The position numbers were made by a program, and so were the translations under genes. 64,000 bases of DNA, from positions 124,001-188,000 of the forward strand of contig NZ_JAILYJ010000003.1 of assembly GCF_019793465.1 (NCBI RefSeq), written 5' to 3'. Below, piece after piece: positions 8,293 to 16,876 of this stretch. The first letter of the stretch is position 1, and each line of letters begins with the position of its first letter. This stretch comes from Rhizobium croatiense (GTDB lineage: Bacteria; Pseudomonadota; Alphaproteobacteria; Rhizobiales; Rhizobiaceae). The notes under the pieces are model-generated. The model was given only the letters and a program-made list of their open reading frames with translations, searched no databases and was not told where the DNA came from.

Positions 8293-9722
8293 TGGATTTG
8301 AGCGTCTCGGGCGGAGCCTCTGGTGCGGAGGCGGCCGCGGCCGCGAAATCCGCCAAGGCGGCTGGTAAGGGTGACGCCGCCGGTCAGAAGGGCGACTTCT
8401 CCGATGTGCTTGCTAAGGCGAGCGGCAGCGCCGCCAACGACGCGCCCGACGGTGCGGAGCCGGATCAGGGCGCGGTTGCCGATGGCGACGCGGCGAAGGT
8501 CGCTCGGACGACCCGCAGCCGCGCCAAACCGTTGATCGATCTCAGCGACACCGCGCTGAAGGCGCAGGCCGAGGTGCAGCCGGAAACGATCGCAAATGGC
8601 GAAAAGACCGCCGCAAAGCCTGCAAAGGATCAGCGCAAATTGCCGGCCGATCTCGGCAGACTCGATGCCAAGGATCCGCCCGCCGACGAGACAGGGCAGG
8701 TGGCCAAAGGCGTCAAGCACGCCAAGAGTGACCTCTCGAAAACAGATGCGGATGCGGACAGCGAGGACGATGACGGCGGCATTTCCGATGTACTCGGCCT
8801 GCTGAAGCAGGAGCCCGCCGGCGCGGCGGTCGCCTTGCCGGCCGCAGCCGCCGCTCATCTCGCCGCCACGGCCGGGGAGGCCGGGCCTGTTGACAAGAAG
8901 ACCGCGGCTGACGCCAAAACGAACGGCCACGCATCCGACGCCCTGGCGGCCGTCAGCGGCAATGTCGACGACGTCAAGACGGATAAGATCGGGGCTCCGG
9001 GGACGGAGAACGCCGACGCGGCTGACGGCAGAACCTTCCGGCTCAGCCGCGCCGACGGCCGCGGCGTATCGATGGATGTTCACATCGGTGCGGATCAGGC
9101 CGGGCCGAAGGACGGCTCGAAGAAAGCCGATGTCGAAAACGTCTCGGTCCTCGAATCGCGCCGCTATATCGGCTTGGCGCAGAATACCAATTCCGCCGCC
9201 GTCACGGCAGCCCTCTCCGGCGATTCCGAATGGGCGCGCGCCATGGAGCCGAGTTCGGCGCTCTCCAACGCGGCGGAATGGACGAGCACCGGCAAGGTGG
9301 TCAATACGCTGAAGATCCAGATGAACCCGATCGATCTTGGCTTGGTGACGGCGACCATGCGCCTGTCCGGCGACGCCTTGAACGTCGACCTCAAGGTCGA
9401 AACCGGTGCAGCCTATCGGCAGCTGAAGGAAGATCACGGCAAGATTCTCGAAGCACTGCGCAGCCAGGGCTACGCGGTCGACAATGTTACCATCAGCATG
9501 GCCCCCGTCGAGCGTGCCGACGCCGGCAACCAGGCCGACCAGGGGCAGGCCTCCCAGCAGCAGTCGCTCGCCCAGCAAGGGCAGGGCGGGGCGGCGCGCG
9601 AGCGCCACAATCAGACGGCGCAGCGGACGGATGGAGGCTTCAATGGCGCAGGCGAGACCGGAATTGAAGATGTTTCTGCTGGCGGGGCTCGCAGCAGCGG
9701 CGCTGGCGGCGTTTACCTCTGA
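8289..9722 (+). CDS. fliK: Flagellar hook-length control protein FliK
   Basis: Protein of 477 residues, formerly called MotD in S. meliloti. Most of the N-terminal 310 residues are Ala/Asp/Lys-rich and probably unfolded, as expected of a molecular ruler. The C-terminal Flg_hook domain (about 335-410) contains VVNTLKIQMNPIDLGLVTAT and ILEALRSQGYAVDNVTI. It controls hook length by switching export specificity through FlhB. The start is an ATGATG pair overlapping the motC stop. Its 3' end overlaps the next gene in another frame by 80 bp. Confidence 0.9.
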   Translation: MMDLSVSGGASGAEAAAAAKSAKAAGKGDAAGQKGDFSDVLAKASGSAANDAPDGAEPDQGAVADGDAAKVARTTRSRAKPLIDLSDTALKAQAEVQPETIANGEKTAAKPAKDQRKLPADLGRLDAKDPPADETGQVAKGVKHAKSDLSKTDADADSEDDDGGISDVLGLLKQEPAGAAVALPAAAAAHLAATAGEAGPVDKKTAADAKTNGHASDALAAVSGNVDDVKTDKIGAPGTENADAADGRTFRLSRADGRGVSMDVHIGADQAGPKDGSKKADVENVSVLESRRYIGLAQNTNSAAVTAALSGDSEWARAMEPSSALSNAAEWTSTGKVVNTLKIQMNPIDLGLVTATMRLSGDALNVDLKVETGAAYRQLKEDHGKILEALRSQGYAVDNVTISMAPVERADAGNQADQGQASQQQSLAQQGQGGAARERHNQTAQRTDGGFNGAGETGIEDVSAGGARSSGAGGVYL

Positions 9723-10227
9723 GGCGGCCGCCTCAACCGGCGCCTGCGAACGCGAAATCCAGTCGGCTGCCGCCAAATACGGCATCCCGGAAGGCATCCT
9801 CTATTCGGTCGGTCTGACGGAGACCGGCCGCAAGGGTTCACTCTATCCCTATGCCATGAACGTCGAAGGCAAGGCGATCTTCCCGCCCTCGGAAGAGGAC
9901 GCAATGAGGCAGTTCGATGTCGCTCGCAGAAGCGGGGCGAAGCTCATCGACATCGGATGCATGCAGATCAACCACTATTATCACAGCGAGAATTTCACCT
10001 CCGCCGAGGATATGTTCGATCCGCATCGCAACGTCGAATATGCGGCTAGGTTCCTCCGCAACCTGCATGACCGTCATGAGACGTGGACCATGGCGGTAGC
10101 CAGATACCACGCCGGCCCGAACAACGACCCTGCACAGAAGCAATATGTCTGCCGCGTCATCGCCAATCTGGTGGCCACGGGCTATGGCAAGTGGACTCCC
10201 AATGCGAGTAACTTCTGCCGAAATTAA
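9643..10227 (+). CDS. Lytic transglycosylase, flagellum-associated
   Basis: Protein of 194 residues. I chose the ATG at 9643 because GGAGG stands five bases upstream; the ATG at 9631 lacks such a site. A signal peptide is visible (MFLLAGLAAAALAAFTSEAAA at about 10-30), so the enzyme is periplasmic. The SLT-type fold shows SVGLTETG with the likely catalytic Glu60, followed by DIGCMQINHYYHS and TWTMAVARYHAG. It should cut peptidoglycan to let the rod or hook pass, and may stand in for the muramidase domain that the FlgJ-like protein of this cluster lacks. The signal peptide is encoded inside the 3' end of fliK. Confidence 0.85.
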   Translation: MAQARPELKMFLLAGLAAAALAAFTSEAAASTGACEREIQSAAAKYGIPEGILYSVGLTETGRKGSLYPYAMNVEGKAIFPPSEEDAMRQFDVARRSGAKLIDIGCMQINHYYHSENFTSAEDMFDPHRNVEYAARFLRNLHDRHETWTMAVARYHAGPNNDPAQKQYVCRVIANLVATGYGKWTPNASNFCRN

Positions 10228-10425
10228 TTCAACCCAAAATAGAAGTGGTATATTGTGACGAAAATGTGCCATAATATGGCGGGATTCCGGCAGGAATCGC
10301 ATGCGCAAGTCATAATTAAGAGGCCGTTAACTTTTCCACGAAATTTTTGTGTGCACAATTTAGTAGGCCCACTATATGTAGATCAAATCGCCACGCCGAT
10401 CTTAATCAATTATTAATTTCTGCCA

Positions 10426-10439
10426 TTAACTTTAACGAG
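10426..10439 (+). promoter_or_regulatory. TTAACTTTAACGAG motif upstream of rem
   Basis: This 14-bp sequence differs at one base from 1405-1418 upstream of flaB. It lies 69 bp before the rem start in an AT-rich gap (10228-10507) that has no gene. It could be a site for Rem autoregulation or for VisNR; neither can be decided from sequence. Confidence 0.4.
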
Positions 10440-10507
10440 TTGTCGCCGATTCGTGCGATTCGTACCCATAGATCATCGAAGTGCCACACTGATTCGGAGG
10501 CGGACGA

Positions 10508-11179
10508 ATGATCGTAGTGGTTGATGAGCGCGAGCTCGTGAAAGACGGATACACATCTTTGTTTGGCCGGGAGGGCATTCCCTCTACCGGTTTTGATCCA
10601 TCGGAATTCGGCGACTGGGTGCAGACCGCCGCCGATTCGGATATTGCGGCTGTCGAGGCTTTCCTGATCGGTCAGGGCCAGCGCAGCCTGGAGCTGCCCC
10701 GGGCGATCCGGGATCGCTCGATGGCGCCGGTGATCGCGGTCAGCGACCAGCACTCGCTGGAAAACACGCTGGCGCTTTTCGATTGCGGCGTCGACGACGT
10801 GGTGCGCAAGCCGGTCCATCCGCGCGAAATCCTCGCCAGGGCGGCTGCGATCCGGCGCCGGCTGAAGGCGATCGCCAATTACACCGATATCGGCGGCATC
10901 CGCGTCTTCTCGGATGGTCGCGACCCCGAGATCAACGGCGAAGTCTTCGCGCTGCCCCGGCGCGAGCGCCGCATCCTCGAATATTTGATCGCCAATCGCG
11001 GTCGCCGGGTCACCAAGACCCAGATCTTCAATGCCATCTACGGCATCTTCGATGAAGAGGTCGAGGAAAACGTCGTCGAAAGCCACATCTCGAAGCTGCG
11101 TAAGAAGCTGCGCAAGAAGCTCGGCGTCGATCCGGTCGATTCCAAGCGCTTCCTTGGCTACTGCATCGATTGGGCCTGA
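10508..11179 (+). CDS. rem: Flagellar transcriptional activator Rem/FtcR (atypical OmpR-type regulator)
   Basis: Regulator of 223 residues with a receiver-like N-terminal domain (1-115) and a winged-helix OmpR-type DNA-binding domain (about 130-220: [37 protein letters not shown]). S. meliloti Rem and Brucella FtcR, of the same size and genomic position, activate late flagellar genes. The receiver keeps Asp6/Glu7 and Lys101, but by eye the phospho-acceptor position is Glu50 ([10 protein letters not shown]) rather than Asp. Control is therefore probably by abundance rather than phosphorylation. CGGAGG at 10496-10501 precedes the ATG. Confidence 0.9.
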   Translation: MIVVVDERELVKDGYTSLFGREGIPSTGFDPSEFGDWVQTAADSDIAAVEAFLIGQGQRSLELPRAIRDRSMAPVIAVSDQHSLENTLALFDCGVDDVVRKPVHPREILARAAAIRRRLKAIANYTDIGGIRVFSDGRDPEINGEVFALPRRERRILEYLIANRGRRVTKTQIFNAIYGIFDEEVEENVVESHISKLRKKLRKKLGVDPVDSKRFLGYCIDWA

Positions 11180-11303
11180 TTTTCTCGGCCGGGTGGCGGC
11201 GCCCGGCTGGACCTCGATATTGGCCTCGCCTCGCCATGACAGACAGCTTCACGCAAGGCCCGACAAATACTCTCGAGTTTAATAGGTAAAACGAGGTTTT
11301 CAG

Positions 11304-12605
11304 ATGAGCATTTTCGGCAGCATGAAGACGGCAGTATCGGGGATGAACGCGCAGGCGAACCGCCTCAGCACCGTCGCCGACAACATCGCTAACGTGAACA
11401 CCACCGGCTACAAGGCCGTGTCGACGAGCTTCTCGTCGCTGGTCCTGCCCTCCTCGGGCGGCAACTACAATTCCGGCGGCGTTCAGACCTCCGTCCGCCA
11501 GGCTGTCTCCGATCAGGGCGACATTTCCTACACCACCTCGGGCACCGATCTCGCGATCTCCGGCGACGGCTTCTTCATCGTCCAGGGCGCCGACGGCACG
11601 CCGGTTCTAACCCGCGCCGGCGACTTCCAGAAGGACGACGAAGGCAACCTCGTCAACGCCGCCGGCTTCCAGCTGATGGGCTATTCCTACGATTCCGGTT
11701 CTCCCGCCGTCGTCGTCAACGGCTTCGACGGCCTCGTTCCCGTCAACGTCAACCAGGACGGCCTGACCGCCATCGCCTCGACATCGGGGGTCTTCAAGGG
11801 CAATCTCGATTCCAACGCCAAGATCCCGGTCGCCCCGGCGACGCTCCCAAGCGCCAATCTTGCTACCGCGACGACCGACACCAAGAAGGTCTCGATGGTT
11901 GCCTATGACCGCCTCGGCAACAAGGTGATGTACGACTTCTATTTCACCAAGCAATCGGTGGCTGCAGCACCGCCGCCAGCACCTCCCGCCACCGCTGCCA
12001 CCTGGGAAGTGGCGATGTTCCGCAACGCCAACGCGGCGGTCGGCGGCACGACCTCCTTCCCCTACAGCGCCGGTGGCGCAGTCGGCACCGGAACGCTCAC
12101 CTTCGACTCGAACGGCAAGATGACCTCGAGCGGCGCCGTTAACATCACCGATGGCGTGACCGGCCAAACGATCGCCATGGATTTCTCCGGTTTGACGCAG
12201 CTCGGTGCCGACTTCTCCGGCACCGGCACGCCGAACGGCCAGGCGGCGACCCCGGTCAAGGACGTCACCATCGACGGCGACGGCATCGTCTACGCCAAAT
12301 ATGAAGACGGCAGCACCAAGCCGCTCTACCGTATTCCGCTGGCCAATGTCGCAAGCCCGGACAAGCTGACGCTGATGAGTGGCAACGTCTACAGCGCCAA
12401 CGGCCAGTCGGGCGTTACCGTCACCGGCTTCCCGCAGACCAACGGCCTCGGCACGATCAAGTCAGGCGCGCTCGAAGGTTCGAACGTCGATCTCGCCGGC
12501 GAACTGACCGAGATGATCGAATCGCAGCGCAGCTACACCGCCAATTCGAAAGTATTCCAGACGGGTTCCGACATCATGGACGTACTCGTCAACCTCAAGA
12601 GATAA
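11304..12605 (+). CDS. flgE: Flagellar hook protein FlgE
   Basis: Hook subunit of 433 residues. The N terminus, MSIFGSMKTAVSGMNAQANR with DNIANVNTTGYKA, is the rod/hook family signature. The C terminus has GALEGSNVDLAGELTEMIES followed by QRSYTANSKVFQTGSDIMD, typical of FlgE. The middle contains FlgE D1/D2 domains with a proline-rich loop (AAAPPPAPPATAAT at about 218-231). It is the first structural gene after rem and heads the flgEKL-flaF-flbT-flgD-fliQ-flhA-fliR run. Confidence 0.95.
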   Translation: MSIFGSMKTAVSGMNAQANRLSTVADNIANVNTTGYKAVSTSFSSLVLPSSGGNYNSGGVQTSVRQAVSDQGDISYTTSGTDLAISGDGFFIVQGADGTPVLTRAGDFQKDDEGNLVNAAGFQLMGYSYDSGSPAVVVNGFDGLVPVNVNQDGLTAIASTSGVFKGNLDSNAKIPVAPATLPSANLATATTDTKKVSMVAYDRLGNKVMYDFYFTKQSVAAAPPPAPPATAATWEVAMFRNANAAVGGTTSFPYSAGGAVGTGTLTFDSNGKMTSSGAVNITDGVTGQTIAMDFSGLTQLGADFSGTGTPNGQAATPVKDVTIDGDGIVYAKYEDGSTKPLYRIPLANVASPDKLTLMSGNVYSANGQSGVTVTGFPQTNGLGTIKSGALEGSNVDLAGELTEMIESQRSYTANSKVFQTGSDIMDVLVNLKR

Positions 12606-12624
12606 GTAAGGTAACGGGTAAGCC

Positions 12625-14112
12625 ATGTCGCTCACGTCCGCACTTAATACCGCGCAGAGCATATTCAACAATACCGGCACGCAGAGCAGTGTCGTATCGA
12701 ACAATATCTCCAATGCCGGCAACAAGGATTACGTGCGCCGGCAGGCAATGCTTACCACGTCCCTGAACGGCGCCCAGGTTGTGCAGATCAACCGGGCACA
12801 GGAAGATGCCCTGCTGCGCCAGTATCTCAAGACCTCCTCTCAGGACAGCGCCCAGCAGACCTTGCTGGGCGGTCTCGAGGACCTCAAATCGATCATGGGT
12901 GGCAATGACTACGAAACGTCGCCGTCCACCTATCTCGGTGTTTTCCAGCAGAAGCTTCAAGCGTTCCGCACCACGCCCGGCAGTACGGTCGCCGCCCAGG
13001 GCGCCATCACCGCCGCTCAGGACGTGGCCAACTCGCTGAATAATGCCTCGCGATCCGTCCAGGATGTTCGCGCCAACGCCGATAAAGAAATCGCCACCGC
13101 CGTCGATACGCTGAACACGCTGCTCAGCCAGTTCGAAAAAGCCAACAATGCGGTCAAGACTGCCACGGCCTCCGGCACGGACGCATCCGGCGCCCTCGAT
13201 GAGCGCGAGAAAGTCCTCAAGCAGATTTCGCAGATCGTCGGCGTCAGCGCGACGACGCGCGACAACAACGACATGGTGCTGAGTACGCCCGACGGGACGA
13301 TCCTCTTCGAGACGATCCCGCGTAAGGTGACGTTCAAGTCCCAGGATGTCTATACCGCTTCCACCGTCGGCAATTCGGTCTATATCGACGGCGTTGCGCT
13401 GCCGCTCGGCAAGGGCTCAACCACGACGGGGCAGGGGAGCCTCCAGTCGCTTCTCCAGATCCGCGACGAGATCGCCCCCAACTTCCAGAAGCAGCTCGAC
13501 GAAATCGCCCGCGGCCTTGTCTCGCTCTTCAAGGAGCAGAATACCGCTGCGCCCCCGGCCTATGTGCCCGGTCTCTTCACCTGGAGCGGCGGCACGGTCG
13601 ATACCGGTGCCACCGCGGTTGCCGGCATGGCCTCGACCATCAGCGTCAGCACCCGCGTGATCACCTCGCAGGGCGGCGACCCGATGCGCCTGCGCGATGG
13701 CGGCGTCAACGCCACCGGTGTCGTCCTGAACACATCAGGCGTCAGCGGTTACACGGCTGAACTCGACCGACTCTATACCGCGATGAGCGCCGACATCGAT
13801 TTCGATCCGGCAGCCGGAGCGCCGGTCGGTTTCGACGCGACGACGGGCATCGATTCGAATGTCAGCATCATGGAATACGCCACGAATTCCCTCGGCTGGC
13901 TCGAGCAGTATCGCAGCAACGCCACGACGGCGGCGGAAAATACCTCGGCAGCGCTGTCGCGCTCCGACGAAGCCTATTCCAATGAGACGGGCGTCAACCT
14001 CGATGAGGAGCTGACGCTGCTTCTCGATATCGAGCAGTCCTACAAGGCGGCGACCAAGATCCTGAACGCCGTCGATGAAATGTTGAAGTCATTGCTGGAT
14101 ATCGCGAGTTAA
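12625..14112 (+). CDS. flgK: Flagellar hook-associated protein 1 FlgK
   Basis: FlgK of 495 residues forms the first junction layer between hook and filament. The N terminus carries NNTGTQSSVVSNNISNAGNK, the family signature. The C terminus has TGVNLDEELTLLLDIEQSYK and AATKILNAVDEMLKSLL, the heptad-rich D0 helix. The protein is somewhat shorter than the enteric form. It starts 19 bp after flgE and ends three bases before flgL. Confidence 0.94.
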   Translation: MSLTSALNTAQSIFNNTGTQSSVVSNNISNAGNKDYVRRQAMLTTSLNGAQVVQINRAQEDALLRQYLKTSSQDSAQQTLLGGLEDLKSIMGGNDYETSPSTYLGVFQQKLQAFRTTPGSTVAAQGAITAAQDVANSLNNASRSVQDVRANADKEIATAVDTLNTLLSQFEKANNAVKTATASGTDASGALDEREKVLKQISQIVGVSATTRDNNDMVLSTPDGTILFETIPRKVTFKSQDVYTASTVGNSVYIDGVALPLGKGSTTTGQGSLQSLLQIRDEIAPNFQKQLDEIARGLVSLFKEQNTAAPPAYVPGLFTWSGGTVDTGATAVAGMASTISVSTRVITSQGGDPMRLRDGGVNATGVVLNTSGVSGYTAELDRLYTAMSADIDFDPAAGAPVGFDATTGIDSNVSIMEYATNSLGWLEQYRSNATTAAENTSAALSRSDEAYSNETGVNLDEELTLLLDIEQSYKAATKILNAVDEMLKSLLDIAS

Positions 14113-14115
14113 GCC

Positions 14116-15168
14116 ATGAAGAGCTCATTTATTTCAAGTTCGGCCATTCAGAATGCGATGCGGTTGACGATCCGTCAGGCGCAGAACCAGATGACCAAGG
14201 CGACGATGGAAGCAACGACGGGAGTCTATGCGGATATCGGTGTCTCGCTCGGTGGCAATGCTGCCCGAAGTGTCGATTTCACCCGCGAGACCGACCGGAT
14301 CGATTCGATCAAATCAAGCAATTCGCTTGTCACCGCCCGCATGGAATCCTCGCAGCTCGGCTTGTCCAAGATGAAGGACGTCGGCGATGGCCTCGTTTCG
14401 AAGCTGACGGCACTCCAGGGCAGCAAGGACCCCGGAAGCATCACCGTCGCCATTCAGTCGGCGACCAGCGCGTTGTCCACCATGATGGACACGGCCAATA
14501 CCATGGTGAACGGCGAATATCTGTTCTCCGGCATCAACACCGACGTGCAGCCGCTGACCGACAAGACGACCGCCACGAGCGCGGCCATCGTTACGGCGCT
14601 GAACAGCTACGCCGCGGCTCTTGTCCCACCGAAGGCCGTCAGCGATCTTACCGGCGCCGAAATGCAGACCTTCATCACGACGACGGTCGAGCCGATGTTC
14701 AGCGAAGCGAATTGGACCAATGCGGCGACCGGATGGTCGCAGGCATCGAGCCAGAACATGACGAGCCGCATCAGCAACTCGGAAGTGATCGAATCCTCGA
14801 CCAACGCCAATTCCGAAGGCATGCGTTATTTCGCGCTCGCCTCGGTCATGACCTCCGCGCTGCTCGGCCAGAACCTCAGCACGGATGCAATGACGACTGT
14901 CTCCAAGCAGGCAATCAGCTACACGGCCAAGGCGACCAGCGGCCTGGTGACGCAGGCAAGCCAGCTTGGCCTCTCTCAGGAGCGGGTCAAGAAGTCGAAC
15001 GACGCACTCGACGCCCAGTCGAACATCATCAAGAACAAGCTGGTCGACCTCCAGGGCGTCGACCCGTACGAGGCCTCGACCCTCGTCAAGACTTTGGAAA
15101 CACAGCTTGAAACCGCTTACACGATCGTTTCGAAGATCCAGCAGTTGAGTCTCGTAAACTACCTTTGA
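14116..15168 (+). CDS. flgL: Flagellar hook-associated protein 3 FlgL
   Basis: FlgL of 350 residues, the second hook-filament junction protein and a flagellin relative. The N terminus (IQNAMRLTIRQAQNQMTKAT) and the helical C terminus (LETAYTIVSKIQQLSLVNYL) match. GEYLFSGINTDVQPL near residue 135 is a FlgL hallmark, comparable with the YLFGG/LFSG motif. It is separated from flgK by only three bases. Confidence 0.92.
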   Translation: MKSSFISSSAIQNAMRLTIRQAQNQMTKATMEATTGVYADIGVSLGGNAARSVDFTRETDRIDSIKSSNSLVTARMESSQLGLSKMKDVGDGLVSKLTALQGSKDPGSITVAIQSATSALSTMMDTANTMVNGEYLFSGINTDVQPLTDKTTATSAAIVTALNSYAAALVPPKAVSDLTGAEMQTFITTTVEPMFSEANWTNAATGWSQASSQNMTSRISNSEVIESSTNANSEGMRYFALASVMTSALLGQNLSTDAMTTVSKQAISYTAKATSGLVTQASQLGLSQERVKKSNDALDAQSNIIKNKLVDLQGVDPYEASTLVKTLETQLETAYTIVSKIQQLSLVNYL

Positions 15169-15204
15169 TGAGCAAAGGCGCGCAATATAAACGAGGATGC
15201 ATGA

Positions 15205-15552
15205 ATGTATCAGTTCTCATATGCCGAAGTCATGCAGGACTCGGTGGCCGACGCGAAAGAGCGGGAATGGCAGGTTCTTGACCGGTCCATAGAACTGCTG
15301 TCGTTGGCGCGCGACAAGGAAAAATACGGTCGGGAAGCCATTGAAGCCCTGTTTTATACGCGTCGGGTGTGGATCAGCTTCATCGAGGATCTGAAGCATC
15401 CGGACAACCAGCTGGATGTTCAGCTCAGGGCCAATCTCATCTCAATCGCAATCTGGATTTTGAAGGAATGCGACAGGATCAGAAAACGTCTGTCGAATAA
15501 CTACCAGGGCATCATCGACGTTACCACCATCATCAGGGATGGACTTAAATGA
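15205..15552 (+). CDS. flaF: Flagellar biosynthesis regulator FlaF
   Basis: Small soluble protein of 115 residues ([20 protein letters not shown]), specific to alphaproteobacteria. In Caulobacter and Brucella FlaF is needed for flagellin secretion or translation and acts together with FlbT. CGAGGA at 15192-15197 precedes the ATG at 15205. Its stop overlaps the flbT start by four bases, so the two are translationally coupled. Confidence 0.9.
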   Translation: MYQFSYAEVMQDSVADAKEREWQVLDRSIELLSLARDKEKYGREAIEALFYTRRVWISFIEDLKHPDNQLDVQLRANLISIAIWILKECDRIRKRLSNNYQGIIDVTTIIRDGLK

Positions 15553-15998
15553 AAAGTACACTTCGCATTTCTCTGAAAGCCGGGGAAAGAATCTTCATCA
15601 ACGGCGCCGTCCTGCGTGTCGACCGCAAGGTCGCGCTGGAATTCCTGAATGATGTGACGTTTCTTCTCGAAAATCACGTCCTCCAGCCGGAAGGCGCGAC
15701 GACGCCTCTGCGCCAGCTCTATTTCATCGCGCAGATGATCCTCATCAACCCCGAGGGCAAGGACCACTCGACGGCGATGTTCCGCAAGTCGATCACCATG
15801 CTGCTCACCTGCTTCAAGAACGAGGAAATCCTCGCCGAACTGAAGCGTATCGATGCGCTCGTCTCGACCGGCCGCGCTTTCGACGCGTTGAAAGCGATCC
15901 GCGGTCTCTACGCGATCGAAGACAATATCCTCAACAACCACGAGCTGCCGCCGACGATGGTCGAGCAGATTCGCAGGGAAATCGCACCATGGCGGTAG
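15549..15998 (+). CDS. flbT: Flagellin translational regulator FlbT
   Basis: FlbT of 149 residues: [20 protein letters not shown], then [20 protein letters not shown] and [20 protein letters not shown]. In Caulobacter FlbT binds the 5' untranslated region of flagellin mRNA and lowers its translation and stability; in Brucella it acts positively. Here flaA, flaB and flaC share a leader hairpin over their ribosome binding sites, which is a natural candidate target. The gene overlaps flaF by four bases and flgD by ten. Confidence 0.93.
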   Translation: MKSTLRISLKAGERIFINGAVLRVDRKVALEFLNDVTFLLENHVLQPEGATTPLRQLYFIAQMILINPEGKDHSTAMFRKSITMLLTCFKNEEILAELKRIDALVSTGRAFDALKAIRGLYAIEDNILNNHELPPTMVEQIRREIAPWR

Positions 15999-16429
15999 AC
16001 GCAACATCGAGCGTGAGCACTTCGACGACGAGTTCAATGAATTCCGCCCAGAAAAAAGCGACGTTGAATTACGACAATTTCCTTCAGCTGCTCATCGCGC
16101 AGATGAAGAACCAGGATCCGACCGATCCGATGGATGCCAGCGAGCAGATGTCGCAGCTGGCAAGCTTCTCGCAGGTTGAGCAGACGATCCAGACGAACAC
16201 CAAGCTCGATACGCTTCTGTCAAGCTCGAGCCTCACCCAGGCGAGCAGCTACGTCGGCAAATATATGGAAAGCGCCGACGGCACCGTCAAAGGCACCGTC
16301 GAATCCGTCAAGGTTTATTCCGACGGGATCATTGCGACGACGACGGATGGCGGTAAGATACTCGTTCAGGCGGGAATCACCGTTGCTGACAAGGCCCCGA
16401 CCACGACCAGCGACAGCAGCGATACCTGA
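15989..16429 (+). CDS. flgD: Flagellar hook capping protein FlgD (short form)
   Basis: FlgD of 146 residues with the conserved N-terminal block [20 protein letters not shown] and [17 protein letters not shown] Tudor-like part ([20 protein letters not shown]) and a short Ser/Thr tail follow. The enteric protein is about 230 residues; the Ig-like insert is missing, which is usual in rhizobia. It caps the growing hook during FlgE assembly. It overlaps flbT by ten bases in another frame. Confidence 0.92.
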   Translation: MAVDATSSVSTSTTSSMNSAQKKATLNYDNFLQLLIAQMKNQDPTDPMDASEQMSQLASFSQVEQTIQTNTKLDTLLSSSSLTQASSYVGKYMESADGTVKGTVESVKVYSDGIIATTTDGGKILVQAGITVADKAPTTTSDSSDT

Positions 16430-16519
16430 TACCGCGGCGCCGACGCGTCGGGTGGATAAAAATCAACAGCGGCCCGGCCATAGCGGGGCTGCTTCGAGGC
16501 GATATGAGGTTGCCTTCAG

Positions 16520-16786
16520 ATGAATGAAGCTGATGCATTGGATCTGTTCCAGGCCGCGATCTGGACCGTCCTGATTGCCGCCGGTCCCGCCGTCATCGCC
16601 GCGATGGTGGTGGGTCTCGTCATTGCCCTGATCCAGGCATTGACCCAGGTGCAGGAGGCGACGCTGACCTTCGTGCCGAAGATCGTCGCAGTGCTCATCA
16701 CGGTCGGCGTCACCGCGCCCTTTGTCGGCTCGCAGATCTCGATTTTCACCAATCTGGTCTTCTCCCGCATTCAATCCGGCTTCTGA
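16520..16786 (+). CDS. fliQ: Flagellar export gate protein FliQ
   Basis: Membrane protein of 88 residues with two hydrophobic helices (about 12-37 and 51-73) separated by the charged ALTQVQEATLTFVPK loop, diagnostic of FliQ/SctS. It joins FliP and FliR in the type III export pore. A 90-bp gap separates it from flgD and another 90 bp from flhA, but there is no terminator, so it is probably cotranscribed. Confidence 0.94.
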   Translation: MNEADALDLFQAAIWTVLIAAGPAVIAAMVVGLVIALIQALTQVQEATLTFVPKIVAVLITVGVTAPFVGSQISIFTNLVFSRIQSGF

Positions 16787-16876
16787 GCCACCTTCGCGCA
16801 AGCTTCGCCATTTAACTGTCGGTCCGAATTGGGTGGACTTCAGGTCCGCCTCCTCTCATGAAGAGACGGAACTGTC

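Noticed and set aside
8088..9797. Antisense frame of 569 residues opposite fliK.
   Set aside because: fliK on the + strand has a recognised domain and fits the operon; the antisense product has no family features and is a codon-bias shadow.
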